Source: Merdiplasma sp905207905 (GTDB lineage: Bacteria > Bacillota > Clostridia > Lachnospirales > Lachnospiraceae). Taken from it: a stretch of DNA of 38,912 nt. The stretch spans positions 1-38,912 of the forward strand of contig CABRXX010000021.1 of the NCBI GenBank assembly GCA_902475025.1. Direction: 5' to 3'. Positions 23,270-32,801 of the stretch are shown piece after piece. Under the pieces are notes generated by a model. It saw only the letters and a list, made by a program, of their open reading frames with translations, was not told the origin of the DNA and did not search any database. Within the stretch, counting starts at the first letter, position 1; each line of letters starts with the position of its first letter. The position numbers and the translations under genes were made by a program.

Positions 23270-25525
23270 TTGGCAAGAACAGTAAAAAAAAGAGAAAAAC
23301 GGTTTACAAAACGAATGCAAATAAAGCTGCTGGCTGTATTTGCATTCATTTTATTCATTCTGGCAATCCTGTTGATTCGGATTACTTATATTACTACGAA
23401 AAGCGGGAACCAGTATGCACGAAAGGTGTTGTCCCAGCAAAATTACGACAGCAGAACCATTCCCTACCGAAGGGGAGAGATCTGGGATACCAACGGCATC
23501 ATCCTGGCCAAAAGCGACCGGGTCTACAATGTGGTGCTGGACTGCTATGCCATCAACAGCAATGAAGACTATATTGAACCCACGATTGAGGCAGTGTGTT
23601 CCTCTCTTGGGCTGGAGGAGGCGGAGGTTCGGGATCGGATCGAAAATGAAAAGACCAGGGAGAGCCAGTACCAGGTGATAAAACAGAAGGCCACAGAGGA
23701 GGAAAAACGTGCCTTTGAGGATTACGTTTCTACCGAAGGACGGGAGCTTTCTGATACGCAGAGGGAGAAGCTTCAAAATGTGACCGGAGTCTGGTTTGAG
23801 GAAGAGTATCAGAGAGATTATCCTTATGATACCCTGGCCAGCAACGTGCTGGGTTTTTCCAATGATATTGACCAGGGTGTGTGCGGCCTGGAAGCCTACT
23901 ATGACGATTTGTTAAACGGAACCAACGGCCGGATCTACGGTTACCTCAATGAAGATTCAGAGTTTCAGAGAACGACCATTGAGCCGGAGCATGGCAAAAC
24001 CCTGGTAACTACTTTGGATATGAACATCCAGCAGACCCTGGAGAAATATATTGCAGAATTTGAGGAGGAGTACGGGGATGCCACAGAGCGGGAAAAAGGG
24101 GCCAAGAATGTGGGCATTATCGCCATGGATCCCAACAGCGGATCCATCCTGGGCATGGCCACCAACTCTGGCTTTGACCTGAACAATCCTCAGGATCTGT
24201 CCGCCCTTTACAGCGGCGCTGAGGTGAAGGCCATGGACGAGGAGGAGTATGTGGAGGCTCTGAATAAAATGTGGAGCAATTTCTGCGTATCTGAGGGAAT
24301 CGAACCGGGGTCTACCGTAAAGCCCATCACCATCGCCTCTGCCCTGGAGATGGGAGCGGTGCAGGACGGAGACCATTTTGTGTGTGACGGATCAGAGTTT
24401 ATTACGGATACAAAGATTAACTGCGATAATATTTACGGCCATGGGGATGAGACGCTGGAGTACGCTATTGTCAATTCCTGCAATGATGCCCTGATGCAGA
24501 TTGCCATGCGTATGACCATTCCTCAGTTCTGCAAATATCAGGAATTGTTTAATTTTGGAAGCAAAACCGGTATTGACCTGCCCAACGAGACTCCGGGGGT
24601 GGTTTATACCAGAGATACCATGCATGAGGTGGAGCTGGCTACCTGCAGCTTCGGCCAGGGGTATATCTGCAGTATGGTGCAGGAAATCGCCGCCTTCTGT
24701 GCAGTGGTGAACGGAGGTTATTATTATCAGCCTCATGTGGTGAAACAAGTGCTAAACGCAGACGGCAGCGTGGAAAAGACGGTGGACAGTCTGGTGTTAA
24801 AACAGCCCATCTCTTCCTCCACCTCCGCCCTGGTGAGGGGATATCTGGAGACGGCGGTAAAGGAAGGAACCGGTAAGAAATCTCAGGTGCCCGGCTACCG
24901 CACAGGCGGAAAGACCGGTACCGCAGAGAAGATCGATGAGGAGACTCACGAGAGAGCGGACGGAAAGTATCTGGTATCCTTTATCGGCGCAGCTCCCATC
25001 AATGATCCTAAGATTGTGATTTATGTGGTGGTGGATGAGCCGAATGTGGAAAATCAGGCGGTCAGTACCTATGCCCAGACATTGTTCCGCCAGGTGGCCA
25101 CGGAGATTTTTCCCTACATGGGCATGTATCCCACAGAGGAGATTGATCCGCAGCTTTTGCTTGAACTGGGGCTTACTCAGGATGATGTGGTGAAAGGGGG
25201 AACCAACCGGGAGACGGTGCAGGCCTTTGATGTTTATGGAAATCTTTACAATGACGCCTATGTGAATGACGAGGGCGTTGTGGTGCATGGGGATGATGAG
25301 ATCCCGGTGGAAGGAGCCTCTGTGAACACAGAAGGAAATATCGTAGACGGCTGGGGCAATGTGATTGAGCTGGAGAACAAGGCGGAAGTTCTGGATCCCA
25401 AAGCGGATAATCCTAATATTGCAGCTCCTCCCGAAAAGTTAAGCGACAGCGGAGAGGCGGATGCCACCACCTGGGACGGCATCACAGACGAAGATCTGGA
25501 GGATGAAGCTGGCGGGGCGGAGTGA
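23270..25525 (+). CDS. pbpB: Class B penicillin-binding protein (division transpeptidase)
   Basis: This septal transpeptidase has an N-terminal membrane anchor (about residues 15-40), a PBP dimerisation domain, and a transpeptidase domain with all three motifs: STVK in EPGSTVKPITIA, SCN in NSCNDALMQ, and KTG in GGKTGTAEK. TTG 23270 is preferred as start because AGGTGA lies 5 bases upstream; the GTG at 23261 is part of that ribosome binding site. No PASTA domains follow. Instead the ~130-residue tail contains SVNTEGNIVDGWGNVI, related to the end of the FtsQ encoded at 32802. The acidic end (DEDLEDEAGGAE) is unusual. Confidence 0.93.
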   Translation: MARTVKKREKRFTKRMQIKLLAVFAFILFILAILLIRITYITTKSGNQYARKVLSQQNYDSRTIPYRRGEIWDTNGIILAKSDRVYNVVLDCYAINSNEDYIEPTIEAVCSSLGLEEAEVRDRIENEKTRESQYQVIKQKATEEEKRAFEDYVSTEGRELSDTQREKLQNVTGVWFEEEYQRDYPYDTLASNVLGFSNDIDQGVCGLEAYYDDLLNGTNGRIYGYLNEDSEFQRTTIEPEHGKTLVTTLDMNIQQTLEKYIAEFEEEYGDATEREKGAKNVGIIAMDPNSGSILGMATNSGFDLNNPQDLSALYSGAEVKAMDEEEYVEALNKMWSNFCVSEGIEPGSTVKPITIASALEMGAVQDGDHFVCDGSEFITDTKINCDNIYGHGDETLEYAIVNSCNDALMQIAMRMTIPQFCKYQELFNFGSKTGIDLPNETPGVVYTRDTMHEVELATCSFGQGYICSMVQEIAAFCAVVNGGYYYQPHVVKQVLNADGSVEKTVDSLVLKQPISSSTSALVRGYLETAVKEGTGKKSQVPGYRTGGKTGTAEKIDEETHERADGKYLVSFIGAAPINDPKIVIYVVVDEPNVENQAVSTYAQTLFRQVATEIFPYMGMYPTEEIDPQLLLELGLTQDDVVKGGTNRETVQAFDVYGNLYNDAYVNDEGVVVHGDDEIPVEGASVNTEGNIVDGWGNVIELENKAEVLDPKADNPNIAAPPEKLSDSGEADATTWDGITDEDLEDEAGGAE

Positions 25526-25572
25526 TAAAACGGTATAATGGAACGGCGCTTTTGGCTGCAGTTTATTGATTT

Positions 25573-25622
25573 GGAGATGTTGCAAAATACCAGTCCGGTG
25601 GATTTGCAGCATCTCCTTTTTT
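25573..25622 (+). terminator. Intrinsic terminator between pbpB and spoVD
   Basis: GGAGATGTTGCAAA (25573-25586) pairs with TTTGCAGCATCTCC (25603-25616) over 14 positions (one G-U) and six T follow. It splits the dcw cluster in two. A TATAAT without a good -35 lies upstream at 25534-25539. Confidence 0.8.
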
Positions 25623-25744
25623 CTGCCATGGATGGAAAGTAAAAATTTTTCGATGACAGAAAAAGGATGAGCATCTGCAAGCCGGCTGAAACGGTGGAAG
25701 TTGTTGTTCAAAGAGAGCTATGGAAAGAGGAGCCTTCGGGAGTA

Positions 25745-25773
25745 TCATAACCGGGCTGCCCCTGGAATACATT
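25745..25773 (+). promoter_or_regulatory. Sigma-E type promoter candidate for spoVD
   Basis: TCATAAC (25745-25751), 14 bases, then AATACATT (25766-25773) closely fits the mother-cell pattern KMATATT-N14-CATACAMT. Transcription would begin near 25780, right before the ribosome binding site AGGGGGG, a very short leader. In Bacillus spoVD has its own sigma-E promoter at this place. Confidence 0.45.
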
Positions 25774-25793
25774 TTGTGTAAGGGGGGATTGCC

Positions 25794-27713
25794 ATGCCTT
25801 TTGGAAAGCTTCACACTTTTCATAAGAAAAAGATCGTGTTTGTATTTTTATCCTGCATTTTGGCTCTGGTGCTGCTTATGGGCCGTTTGGGTTACCTGAT
25901 GCTGAAACGGTCGGACTACTACAGTGGAAAGGCGGAGAATCTCCATGAAAGAGAGCGGCCGATCAAGGCTGCCAGAGGCAGGATTCTGGATGCCAATGGG
26001 ACGGTGTTGGCAGATAACCGGACGGTATGTACCATATCCGTGATTCACAGCCAGGTGAAAGAGCCGGAGAAAGTGATCGCCATGCTGTGTCGGGAGCTGG
26101 AGCTGTCTGAGGAGCGTGTGCGGAAAAAGGTGGAGAAGGTCAGTTCTATGGAGCGGATCCAATCCAATGTAGAAAAGGAAGTGGGAGACAAAATCCGAAG
26201 CTATGGGCTGGCTGGGGTGAAAGTGGATGAGGACTATAAGCGGTATTATCCGTATGATACGCTGGCCTCCAAGGTACTGGGCTTTACTGGCAGTGACAAT
26301 CAGGGGATTATCGGCCTGGAGGTGGCCTACGATCAGGTGCTTCAGGGGACGCCGGGAAAGATTCTCACCCTGACCGATGCCAGGGGTGTGGAGCTTCCGG
26401 AGGCGGGGGAGAGCCGCCTGGAACCTGTGGCGGGAGATGATCTGCAGATCAGCCTGGACTACAATATTCAGAAATATATTGAGCAGGAAGCGCTGCGGGT
26501 GATGGAGCAAAAACAGGCGGACAGCGTATCCATCATTATTCTCAATCCCCAGAATGGCGAGATCTATGGCATGACCAATGTGCCGGAATTTAATCTTAAT
26601 GATCCCTTTACCCTGGTGACCAAGGCCAAGGAGCGTGCAGGCGGTGAGGAGGCTGCCGAGACGTTTTCTAATTCCGGTGAAAGCGGAGAGCTGTTTTTTC
26701 AGTCAGGAGAGGGCACGGAAAGAACAGCTGGGAGTGAGGAAACTCCAGAGGAGACACCGGTTCAGCCGGAGGAGCAGCTCGAAAAAACACAGGAGGAACT
26801 GTATCAGGAGCAGCTCAATCAGATGTGGCGCAACGGCTGCATCAATGACACCTATGAGCCTGGTTCCACGTTTAAGGTGATCACCGCTTCTGCCGGTTTG
26901 GAGGAAGGGGTGGTATCTCTGGAAGACCACTTCAGCTGCCCTGGATTTAAAATCGTGGAGGATCGGAGAATCCGTTGCCACAAAACAACCGGTCATGGGG
27001 CGGAGACTTTTTTGGAAGCAGCCCAGAATTCCTGCAATCCCGTGTTTATAGAGGTAGGGCTGAGGCTGGGCGTGGAGCGGTATTTTCAGTATCTGAAGCA
27101 GTTCGGACTTTTGAATAAAACAGGAATCGATTTGCCCGGGGAGGCTTCCACGATTATGCACAGGCAGGAGAACGTAGGCCAGGTGGAGCTGGCTACCATG
27201 GCTTTTGGGCAGTCCTTTCAGATTACCCCTATTCAGTTGGCAGCTACTGTCAGTTCTCTGATAAACGGAGGGAGACGGATTACCCCCCATTTCGCAGTGG
27301 CAGCAAGGAGCAGGGAGGGAATTTTAAAAAAAGTGTATCAGTATCCGGAAGGGGAACAGATCGTTTCAGAGGAGACTTCGAAAACGATGCAGTATGTGCT
27401 GGAGCACGTAGTATCAGACGGATCCGGAAACCGGGCATACCTGGAGGGCTACCATATCGGGGGAAAGACCGCAACCTCAGAGACTCTGCCGCGAAGCGCC
27501 AACCGTTATATTTCTTCTTTTGTGGGCTTTGGCCCTGCCCAGGATCCCAAGGTGCTGGGACTTTGCATCATTAACAACCCTCAGGGAGTCTATTACGGAG
27601 GAACCATTGCAGCACCGGTGATCCAGCGGATTTTTTCCAACATCCTGCCGTATCTGGGTATTCAGCAGGATGAGTCGGAACTTTTATCAGAAGTTGAACC
27701 AGAAAATGATTGA
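25794..27713 (+). CDS. spoVD: SpoVD-like penicillin-binding protein (spore cortex transpeptidase)
   Basis: This second class B PBP directly follows pbpB, the position of spoVD in Bacillus, where the protein makes spore cortex peptidoglycan. It has an N-terminal anchor (about 12-35), dimerisation domain and transpeptidase motifs STFK (in YEPGSTFKVITAS), SCN (NSCNPVF) and KTATS in place of the usual KTGT. A ~65-residue Glu/Ser/Thr-rich insertion (about 280-345) precedes the STFK block. It starts at ATG 25794 behind AGGGGGGATT. The upstream terminator and a sigma-E-like promoter support separate, sporulation-linked expression. A vegetative elongation role cannot be excluded. Confidence 0.85.
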   Translation: MPFGKLHTFHKKKIVFVFLSCILALVLLMGRLGYLMLKRSDYYSGKAENLHERERPIKAARGRILDANGTVLADNRTVCTISVIHSQVKEPEKVIAMLCRELELSEERVRKKVEKVSSMERIQSNVEKEVGDKIRSYGLAGVKVDEDYKRYYPYDTLASKVLGFTGSDNQGIIGLEVAYDQVLQGTPGKILTLTDARGVELPEAGESRLEPVAGDDLQISLDYNIQKYIEQEALRVMEQKQADSVSIIILNPQNGEIYGMTNVPEFNLNDPFTLVTKAKERAGGEEAAETFSNSGESGELFFQSGEGTERTAGSEETPEETPVQPEEQLEKTQEELYQEQLNQMWRNGCINDTYEPGSTFKVITASAGLEEGVVSLEDHFSCPGFKIVEDRRIRCHKTTGHGAETFLEAAQNSCNPVFIEVGLRLGVERYFQYLKQFGLLNKTGIDLPGEASTIMHRQENVGQVELATMAFGQSFQITPIQLAATVSSLINGGRRITPHFAVAARSREGILKKVYQYPEGEQIVSEETSKTMQYVLEHVVSDGSGNRAYLEGYHIGGKTATSETLPRSANRYISSFVGFGPAQDPKVLGLCIINNPQGVYYGGTIAAPVIQRIFSNILPYLGIQQDESELLSEVEPEND

Positions 27714-27749
27714 AGTATGAGTGAAAAAGAATTATACTAAAAAATAGCA

Positions 27750-27778
27750 GGCTGTTTTCTGAAAGCCGGAAAACAGCC
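27750..27778 (+). repeat. Hairpin upstream of mraY
   Basis: GGCTGTTTTC (27750-27759) pairs perfectly with GAAAACAGCC (27769-27778) around a 9-base loop. No T-run follows, so it may be a processing or stability element between spoVD and mraY. Confidence 0.5.
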
Positions 27779-27817
27779 GGAGAGATAATGTACAAAAAGA
27801 AAATGAAGAGGTGTGTT

Positions 27818-28798
27818 ATGATTATTAGTGCGGATATTTTAATTCCTTTGTTTCTGGCTTTCGGGATCAGCGTGGTTCTTGGTCCTTTTGTGATTCCCTT
27901 TCTTCAGAAGCTTAAGATCGGGCAGACGGAGCGGGTAGAGGGGGTGAAATCCCACTTAAAGAAGGCGGGTACCCCCACCATGGGAGGACTGATCATTCTC
28001 ATCAGCATTTTGATCACATCCCTCTTTTATATCGGGAAGTATCCCAGAATCATTCCGGTGTTGTTTCTCACCCTGGGATTTGGGATTATCGGATTTTTGG
28101 ATGATTATCTGAAAGTGGTGCTGCGCCGGTCTGACGGACTGATGCCCAAGCAGAAAATGCTGGGTCAGATCATTGTGACCACTATTTTTGTAGTCTATAT
28201 CTGGGTGATGGACAGTTCTTGCCTGGAGATGATTATGCCTTTCCATCTTTTTGGTATTGATGTGCTTTCCGGAGATGTGGTGAAGTGGATCGCCACCCCT
28301 CTGGCCTATGTTGTGATCATCGGCACGGTAAACGGTGTGAATTTTACGGACGGCTTGGACGGACTGGCCACAGGGGTGACCTCCATGGTGGCAGTGTTCT
28401 TTACCGTGGCTTCCATGGTGCTGGGAGGACAGATAGAACCCATCACAGCGGCAGTGCTGGGAGCGCTTCTTGGCTTTTTGCTTTTCAATGTACATCCGGC
28501 CAAGGTCTTTATGGGGGATACCGGTTCCCTGGCTTTGGGAGGCTTTGTGGCGGGCGCGGCCTATATGATGAAGCTGCCCATCTTTATACTTATTATCGGG
28601 CTGGTGTATTTTGTGGAAGTATTGTCTGTGATGATCCAGGTGACCTATTTTAAAAAGACCGGAGGAAAACGGTTCTTCAAGATGGCTCCCATTCATCATC
28701 ACTTTGAATTATGCGGCTGGTCAGAGACCAGAATCGATGCGGTATTCACTGTAATCACCGCCTTCCTGTGCCTGATTGCCATAGTTGGGCTGCAGTAA
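27818..28798 (+). CDS. mraY: Phospho-N-acetylmuramoyl-pentapeptide-transferase
   Basis: MraY transfers phospho-MurNAc-pentapeptide from UDP to undecaprenyl phosphate, making lipid I at the inner membrane face. The polytopic product has the family signatures GTPTMGG, FLDDYLKV (catalytic Asp pair), NFTDGLDGLATG, FMGDTGSLALGG and the HHHFE block near the C terminus. ATG 27818 is chosen because AAGAGGTG is 5 bases upstream and the protein then starts directly at the first helix; an in-frame ATG at 27788 would add ten mostly basic residues. Length is 326. Confidence 0.95.
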   Translation: MIISADILIPLFLAFGISVVLGPFVIPFLQKLKIGQTERVEGVKSHLKKAGTPTMGGLIILISILITSLFYIGKYPRIIPVLFLTLGFGIIGFLDDYLKVVLRRSDGLMPKQKMLGQIIVTTIFVVYIWVMDSSCLEMIMPFHLFGIDVLSGDVVKWIATPLAYVVIIGTVNGVNFTDGLDGLATGVTSMVAVFFTVASMVLGGQIEPITAAVLGALLGFLLFNVHPAKVFMGDTGSLALGGFVAGAAYMMKLPIFILIIGLVYFVEVLSVMIQVTYFKKTGGKRFFKMAPIHHHFELCGWSETRIDAVFTVITAFLCLIAIVGLQ

Positions 28799-28850
28799 AG
28801 CAGGGGCGGAGCAGAAAATAAAGGCAGTGGAGAGACTAAAGGAGAGACAG

Positions 28851-30206
28851 ATGGAATTGACAGGAAAACGGGTGCTGGTTTTCGGAACCGGTATCAGCGG
28901 CATTGGAGCAGCCGAGCTTTTAGGAAAAGTGGGAGCCTGCCCGGTGCTCTATGATGGAAATAGAAACGTGCGGAAAGAGGATGTACAGGCTAAATTGCCG
29001 GAGGGCACAGAGGCACAGATTGTGATCGGTGAGATAGAAGAAGCACTGGCCTTAAAGCCGGAGCTGGCAGTCCTGAGCCCGGGGGTGCCCACAGATCTGC
29101 CGGCAGTAGAAAAGATCAGGCGTGCAGGGCTTCCTATCTGGGGTGAGATCGAGCTGGCATACGAAAATAGCAGAGGGGATGTGCTGGCCATTACAGGCAC
29201 CAATGGAAAAACGACAACGACTTCCCTGGTGGGGGAGATTATGAAGTATCATCAGGATTCTGTGTATGTGGTGGGAAACATTGGGAATCCCTATACTTCC
29301 GTGGCTCTGGATATGACCGATGAGACGGTTTCCGTGGCAGAGGTGAGCAGTTTTCAGTTAGAGACCATTGACCGGTTCCATCCCAGGGTCAGCGCCATCA
29401 CCAACATTACACCGGATCATCTGGACCGTCATCACACCATGGAGGAGTATATCCGGGTGAAGGAGCAGATCACCAGAAATCAGACCGGGGAAGATACCTG
29501 TGTCCTGAACTATGAGGATGAGGTACTCAGAAATTTCGGGGAGACTCTTCAGACAAAGGTGATCTATTTCAGTTCAGCCAGAAAGCTGGACAAGGGCATC
29601 TATCTGGAGCAGGATGTGATCTGGTACAGCGACGGAGAACAGATTACGGAAATTTTACCGGTAAAGGAATTGAAACTGCTGGGACTTCATAATTATGAAA
29701 ATGTAATGACCGCAGCAGCCATTACCCTGGCTTACGGGGTGCCTCTGGAGGAGATCCGTCATGTGCTCCGGAATTTCAAGGCAGTGGAACACCGGATTGA
29801 GTACGTGGCTGAGAAAAACGGCGTCGTTTATTACAATGATTCTAAGGGAACTAATCCGGATGCCGCCATCAAGGGTATTCAGGCCATGAACCGCCCTACT
29901 GTGCTTCTGGGGGGCGGATACGATAAAGACTCTTCCTATGAGGAGTGGATCCGGGCGTTCGACGGCAAGGTGAAGATGCTTGTGCTGGTGGGACAGACGA
30001 AGGAAAAAATTGCAAAGGCAGCCAGAGAATGCGGATTTACAAAGATCCAGATGGCAGATACTTTTGAGGAGGCCTTCGATCTCTGCGTAAAATGTGCTAA
30101 GCCGGGAGATGCAGTGCTGCTTTCTCCGGCCTGTGCAAGCTGGGGGATGTTCCCTAATTATGAGGTGAGGGGGCAGGTATTCAAAGAGCTGGTTTGGAAA
30201 CTGTAG
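28851..30206 (+). CDS. murD: UDP-N-acetylmuramoyl-L-alanine--D-glutamate ligase
   Basis: MurD adds D-glutamate to UDP-MurNAc-L-Ala in the cytoplasm with ATP. The 451-residue product shows the N-terminal Rossmann segment VLVFGTGISGIGAAELL, the P-loop ITGTNGKTTTTSL, TPDHLDRH and the C-terminal ligase signatures YYNDSKGTNPDA and LSPACASWGMF. ATG 28851 is used, behind AAAGGAGAG; the reading frame is open upstream to a TTG at 28785 that overlaps mraY, but this is not family-like. Confidence 0.96.
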   Translation: MELTGKRVLVFGTGISGIGAAELLGKVGACPVLYDGNRNVRKEDVQAKLPEGTEAQIVIGEIEEALALKPELAVLSPGVPTDLPAVEKIRRAGLPIWGEIELAYENSRGDVLAITGTNGKTTTTSLVGEIMKYHQDSVYVVGNIGNPYTSVALDMTDETVSVAEVSSFQLETIDRFHPRVSAITNITPDHLDRHHTMEEYIRVKEQITRNQTGEDTCVLNYEDEVLRNFGETLQTKVIYFSSARKLDKGIYLEQDVIWYSDGEQITEILPVKELKLLGLHNYENVMTAAAITLAYGVPLEEIRHVLRNFKAVEHRIEYVAEKNGVVYYNDSKGTNPDAAIKGIQAMNRPTVLLGGGYDKDSSYEEWIRAFDGKVKMLVLVGQTKEKIAKAARECGFTKIQMADTFEEAFDLCVKCAKPGDAVLLSPACASWGMFPNYEVRGQVFKELVWKL

Positions 30207-30354
30207 CCTATCAGAGAAAAGATCCGAGCCGTAGGCTGCGGCAGAACGGGGAAAAACCGGATCTGAAAACTGCGGCAGGATTAAATGGAGAACAGGTTTA
30301 TAAGCGTCAGCGGGAGAAAAGGCGGAGCGGCCTGAGCAAGGACGGAAGGAGCGG

Positions 30355-31458
30355 ATGGTTGGTTTGCAGGCCAAGGGCAAAAAACCGGATTACAGCCTTC
30401 TGGCAGCCGTGCTGTTTCTCACAGTATTCGGCCTGATAACTCTTTACAGTACCAGCGCATATAACGGGCAGGTTCGTTTTGGGGACTCTGCCTACTATTT
30501 TAAGAAACAGGTATTTGCCACCGGATTGGGTCTTGTGTCCATGTATCTGGTGTCCAACTTAGACTATCATCTGTTAAAGCGGGCAGCGCTTCCAGCATAT
30601 CTGGTGTCTTTGGGGCTGTCGGGAGCTGTGCTTTTGGTGGGAGATGCCTACAACGGTTCCAGAAGATGGCTTTCCATTGGCCCCCTGTCCTTTCAGCCTG
30701 CGGAGTATGCCAAGTTGGCGGTGATCCTGCTTTTGGCGGATGTGGTGAGCAGCAGAAAAAAAGGGCACAGCTTCGGAACGATTTTGGCAGTGGGATTTGC
30801 AGTGCTTCCCATTGTGGCACTGGTAGGCACCAACAATCTGAGCACTGCGGTGATTATTCTGGGAATTGGGGTGATTTTGATTTTCATATCCAATCCCAGA
30901 TATCTGCCCTTTATCTGGGTGATCCTGACCGGTACCGGACTTGTCGCTGTATTTCTCAGCATGGAAGCTTACCGGCTGGAGCGGTTGGCGGTGTGGCGGG
31001 ATCCGGAGAAATTTGACAAAGGGTTTCAGACGATTCAGGGGCTTTACGCCATCGGGTCGGGAGGAATCTTTGGCAGAGGGCTTGGAAACAGCATACAAAA
31101 GCTGGGATTTGTCCCGGAAGCACAGAATGATATGATCTTTTCCGTGATCTGTGAGGAACTGGGGCTTGTGGGCGCAGGACTGCTGGTTCTGATTTTCGGA
31201 TTTATGCTGTGGCGGTTTATGATTATTGCCACAAGGGCGGCAGATCTGTTCGGTTCCCTGATTGTGGCAGGCATCATGGGACATATCGCCATTCAGGTGA
31301 TTTTAAACATTGCAGTGGTAACTAACACGATTCCCAATACAGGTATTACTTTGCCCTTCATCAGTTACGGAGGAACCTCAGTGCTGTTCCTGTTGTCAGA
31401 GATGGGGCTGGCTCTTTCGGTGAGCCGGTGGCAAAAAGAGAATTTCTGCATATACTAA
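30355..31458 (+). CDS. ftsW: FtsW/SpoVE-family peptidoglycan glycosyltransferase
   Basis: This SEDS-family polytopic protein polymerises lipid II together with a class B PBP. The 367-residue product has about ten transmembrane helices, the GSRRWLSIGPLSFQPAEYAKL block with the family's catalytic-loop neighbourhood, and the closing LPFISYGGTSVLF signature. It starts at ATG 30355 behind GGAAGGAGCGG. Position after murD equals that of spoVE in Bacillus, so it could serve division, the spore cortex, or both. A 148-base gap separates it from murD. Confidence 0.93.
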   Translation: MVGLQAKGKKPDYSLLAAVLFLTVFGLITLYSTSAYNGQVRFGDSAYYFKKQVFATGLGLVSMYLVSNLDYHLLKRAALPAYLVSLGLSGAVLLVGDAYNGSRRWLSIGPLSFQPAEYAKLAVILLLADVVSSRKKGHSFGTILAVGFAVLPIVALVGTNNLSTAVIILGIGVILIFISNPRYLPFIWVILTGTGLVAVFLSMEAYRLERLAVWRDPEKFDKGFQTIQGLYAIGSGGIFGRGLGNSIQKLGFVPEAQNDMIFSVICEELGLVGAGLLVLIFGFMLWRFMIIATRAADLFGSLIVAGIMGHIAIQVILNIAVVTNTIPNTGITLPFISYGGTSVLFLLSEMGLALSVSRWQKENFCIY

Positions 31459-31489
31459 GATATAAAATCCCCCAAAACAGGTTGGAGGA

Positions 31490-32749
31490 ATGTTTTTGAA
31501 CTGTGTAGAGATTCGCGGAGGAAAACCGCTTTGCGGAAGAGTAAAGATACAGGGCTCCAAAAACGGAGTGCTTCCCATCCTGGCAGGCTGCGTGCTTCAT
31601 GAAGGGGTCAGCAGGATCCGCCGCTGTCCCAGAATTCGGGATGTGTTTGACACCATCCGCATTCTGGAACACCTGGGATGCAGGGTGTGGTGGGAAGAGG
31701 ACTGCCTGGCTGTGGACGCCAGGAATGTAACTTCCTGGGAGATACCGGAGGAGCCGGCGGTTGGGATGCGTTCCCCTGTGCTGTTTTTAGGCGCGCTGTT
31801 GGGGAGAATGGGCAGGGCAAAGATCCCTTATCCGGGAGGATGCGTCTTAGGGCCAAGACCGGTGGATCTGCACCTTCAGGCCATGGCCGGGCTGGGCGCG
31901 GTGCTCCAGGAAAAAGAGGGCCGGATAGAGGCGGAGGCAAAACAGCTTCATGGCGGGGAGATTCATCTTCGGTTTCCCAGTGTGGGAGCTACGGAAAACA
32001 GTATTCTGGCTGCCGTGCTGGCGGAAGGGACTACCAGGATCACAGGCTGTGCAAGAGAGCCGGAAGTGTTGGAATTGTGTGCGTTTTTGCAGGAGCTGGG
32101 AGCCAGCATCCGGGTGCCTTCAGAAGGGGTCCTTGAAATTAGAGGAGTCAGGAAACTGAAGGATAGCTGCCATGAGCTGGGAGCAGACCGCATTGTGGCA
32201 GGTACTTATCTGCTGGCGGCTGCGGTGACAGAAGGGCGCATCGGGATAGAGGGAGCGCCAAGGCAGGAACTTGAGGCTTTTCTGCACGTTTTAGAGCAGA
32301 TGGGGATTCGGTTTGACAGTGAAGGGGAAACGCTCTTTGCGGATTGCACAGGGGGCTGCAGAAATATTCCCTACTTGGAAACCGCCCCTTACCCAGGCTT
32401 TCCTACAGATCTTCAGTCTCCCATCATGACACTTATGGCAGTGAGCCGGGGGAGCTGCTGTCTGCGGGAGCGGATTTTTGAATCCAGGTTTAAGATTGCA
32501 GAGCAGCTGATTCAGATGGGGGCAGATATTACGCTTGAAGGCGAGCAGGCTCTGATCAGAGGCGTACCCGGGCTTTCGGCAGCTTCGGTAGAGGCCGGAG
32601 AGCTGCGGGGAGCAGCGGCTTTGTTTCTGGCAGGATTGAATGCCAGGGGAGTGACCAGGATTCGGGGCTGCGGATTTGCGGACCGGGGCTATGAACATTT
32701 TTGCGAGAACTTGATCGGTCTGGGAGCAGACATAAAAATTTGCCAATGA
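31490..32749 (+). CDS. murA: UDP-N-acetylglucosamine 1-carboxyvinyltransferase
   Basis: MurA transfers enolpyruvate from PEP to UDP-GlcNAc, the first committed step of peptidoglycan synthesis. The 419-residue product has the N-terminal KIQGSKNGVLPIL (catalytic Lys-Asn), the loop with the active-site cysteine in GGCVLGPRPVDLHLQAM, AHN-equivalent region SVGATENSIL and YPGFPTDLQSPIM. The conserved cysteine implies normal fosfomycin sensitivity of the enzyme. In Bacillus the neighbouring slot holds murG and murB; here murA takes it. The start is ATG 31490 behind GGTTGGAGG. Confidence 0.94.
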   Translation: MFLNCVEIRGGKPLCGRVKIQGSKNGVLPILAGCVLHEGVSRIRRCPRIRDVFDTIRILEHLGCRVWWEEDCLAVDARNVTSWEIPEEPAVGMRSPVLFLGALLGRMGRAKIPYPGGCVLGPRPVDLHLQAMAGLGAVLQEKEGRIEAEAKQLHGGEIHLRFPSVGATENSILAAVLAEGTTRITGCAREPEVLELCAFLQELGASIRVPSEGVLEIRGVRKLKDSCHELGADRIVAGTYLLAAAVTEGRIGIEGAPRQELEAFLHVLEQMGIRFDSEGETLFADCTGGCRNIPYLETAPYPGFPTDLQSPIMTLMAVSRGSCCLRERIFESRFKIAEQLIQMGADITLEGEQALIRGVPGLSAASVEAGELRGAAALFLAGLNARGVTRIRGCGFADRGYEHFCENLIGLGADIKICQ

Positions 32750-32801
32750 AAAGTGCGGCCTGGATGGGCTGCCAGGATAAAAAAGGTACAGGTGAGAAGA
32801 T

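Noticed and set aside
30207..30354. Remnant of murG between murD and ftsW
   Set aside because: The gap is 148 bases and no translated frame shows MurG-like sequence.
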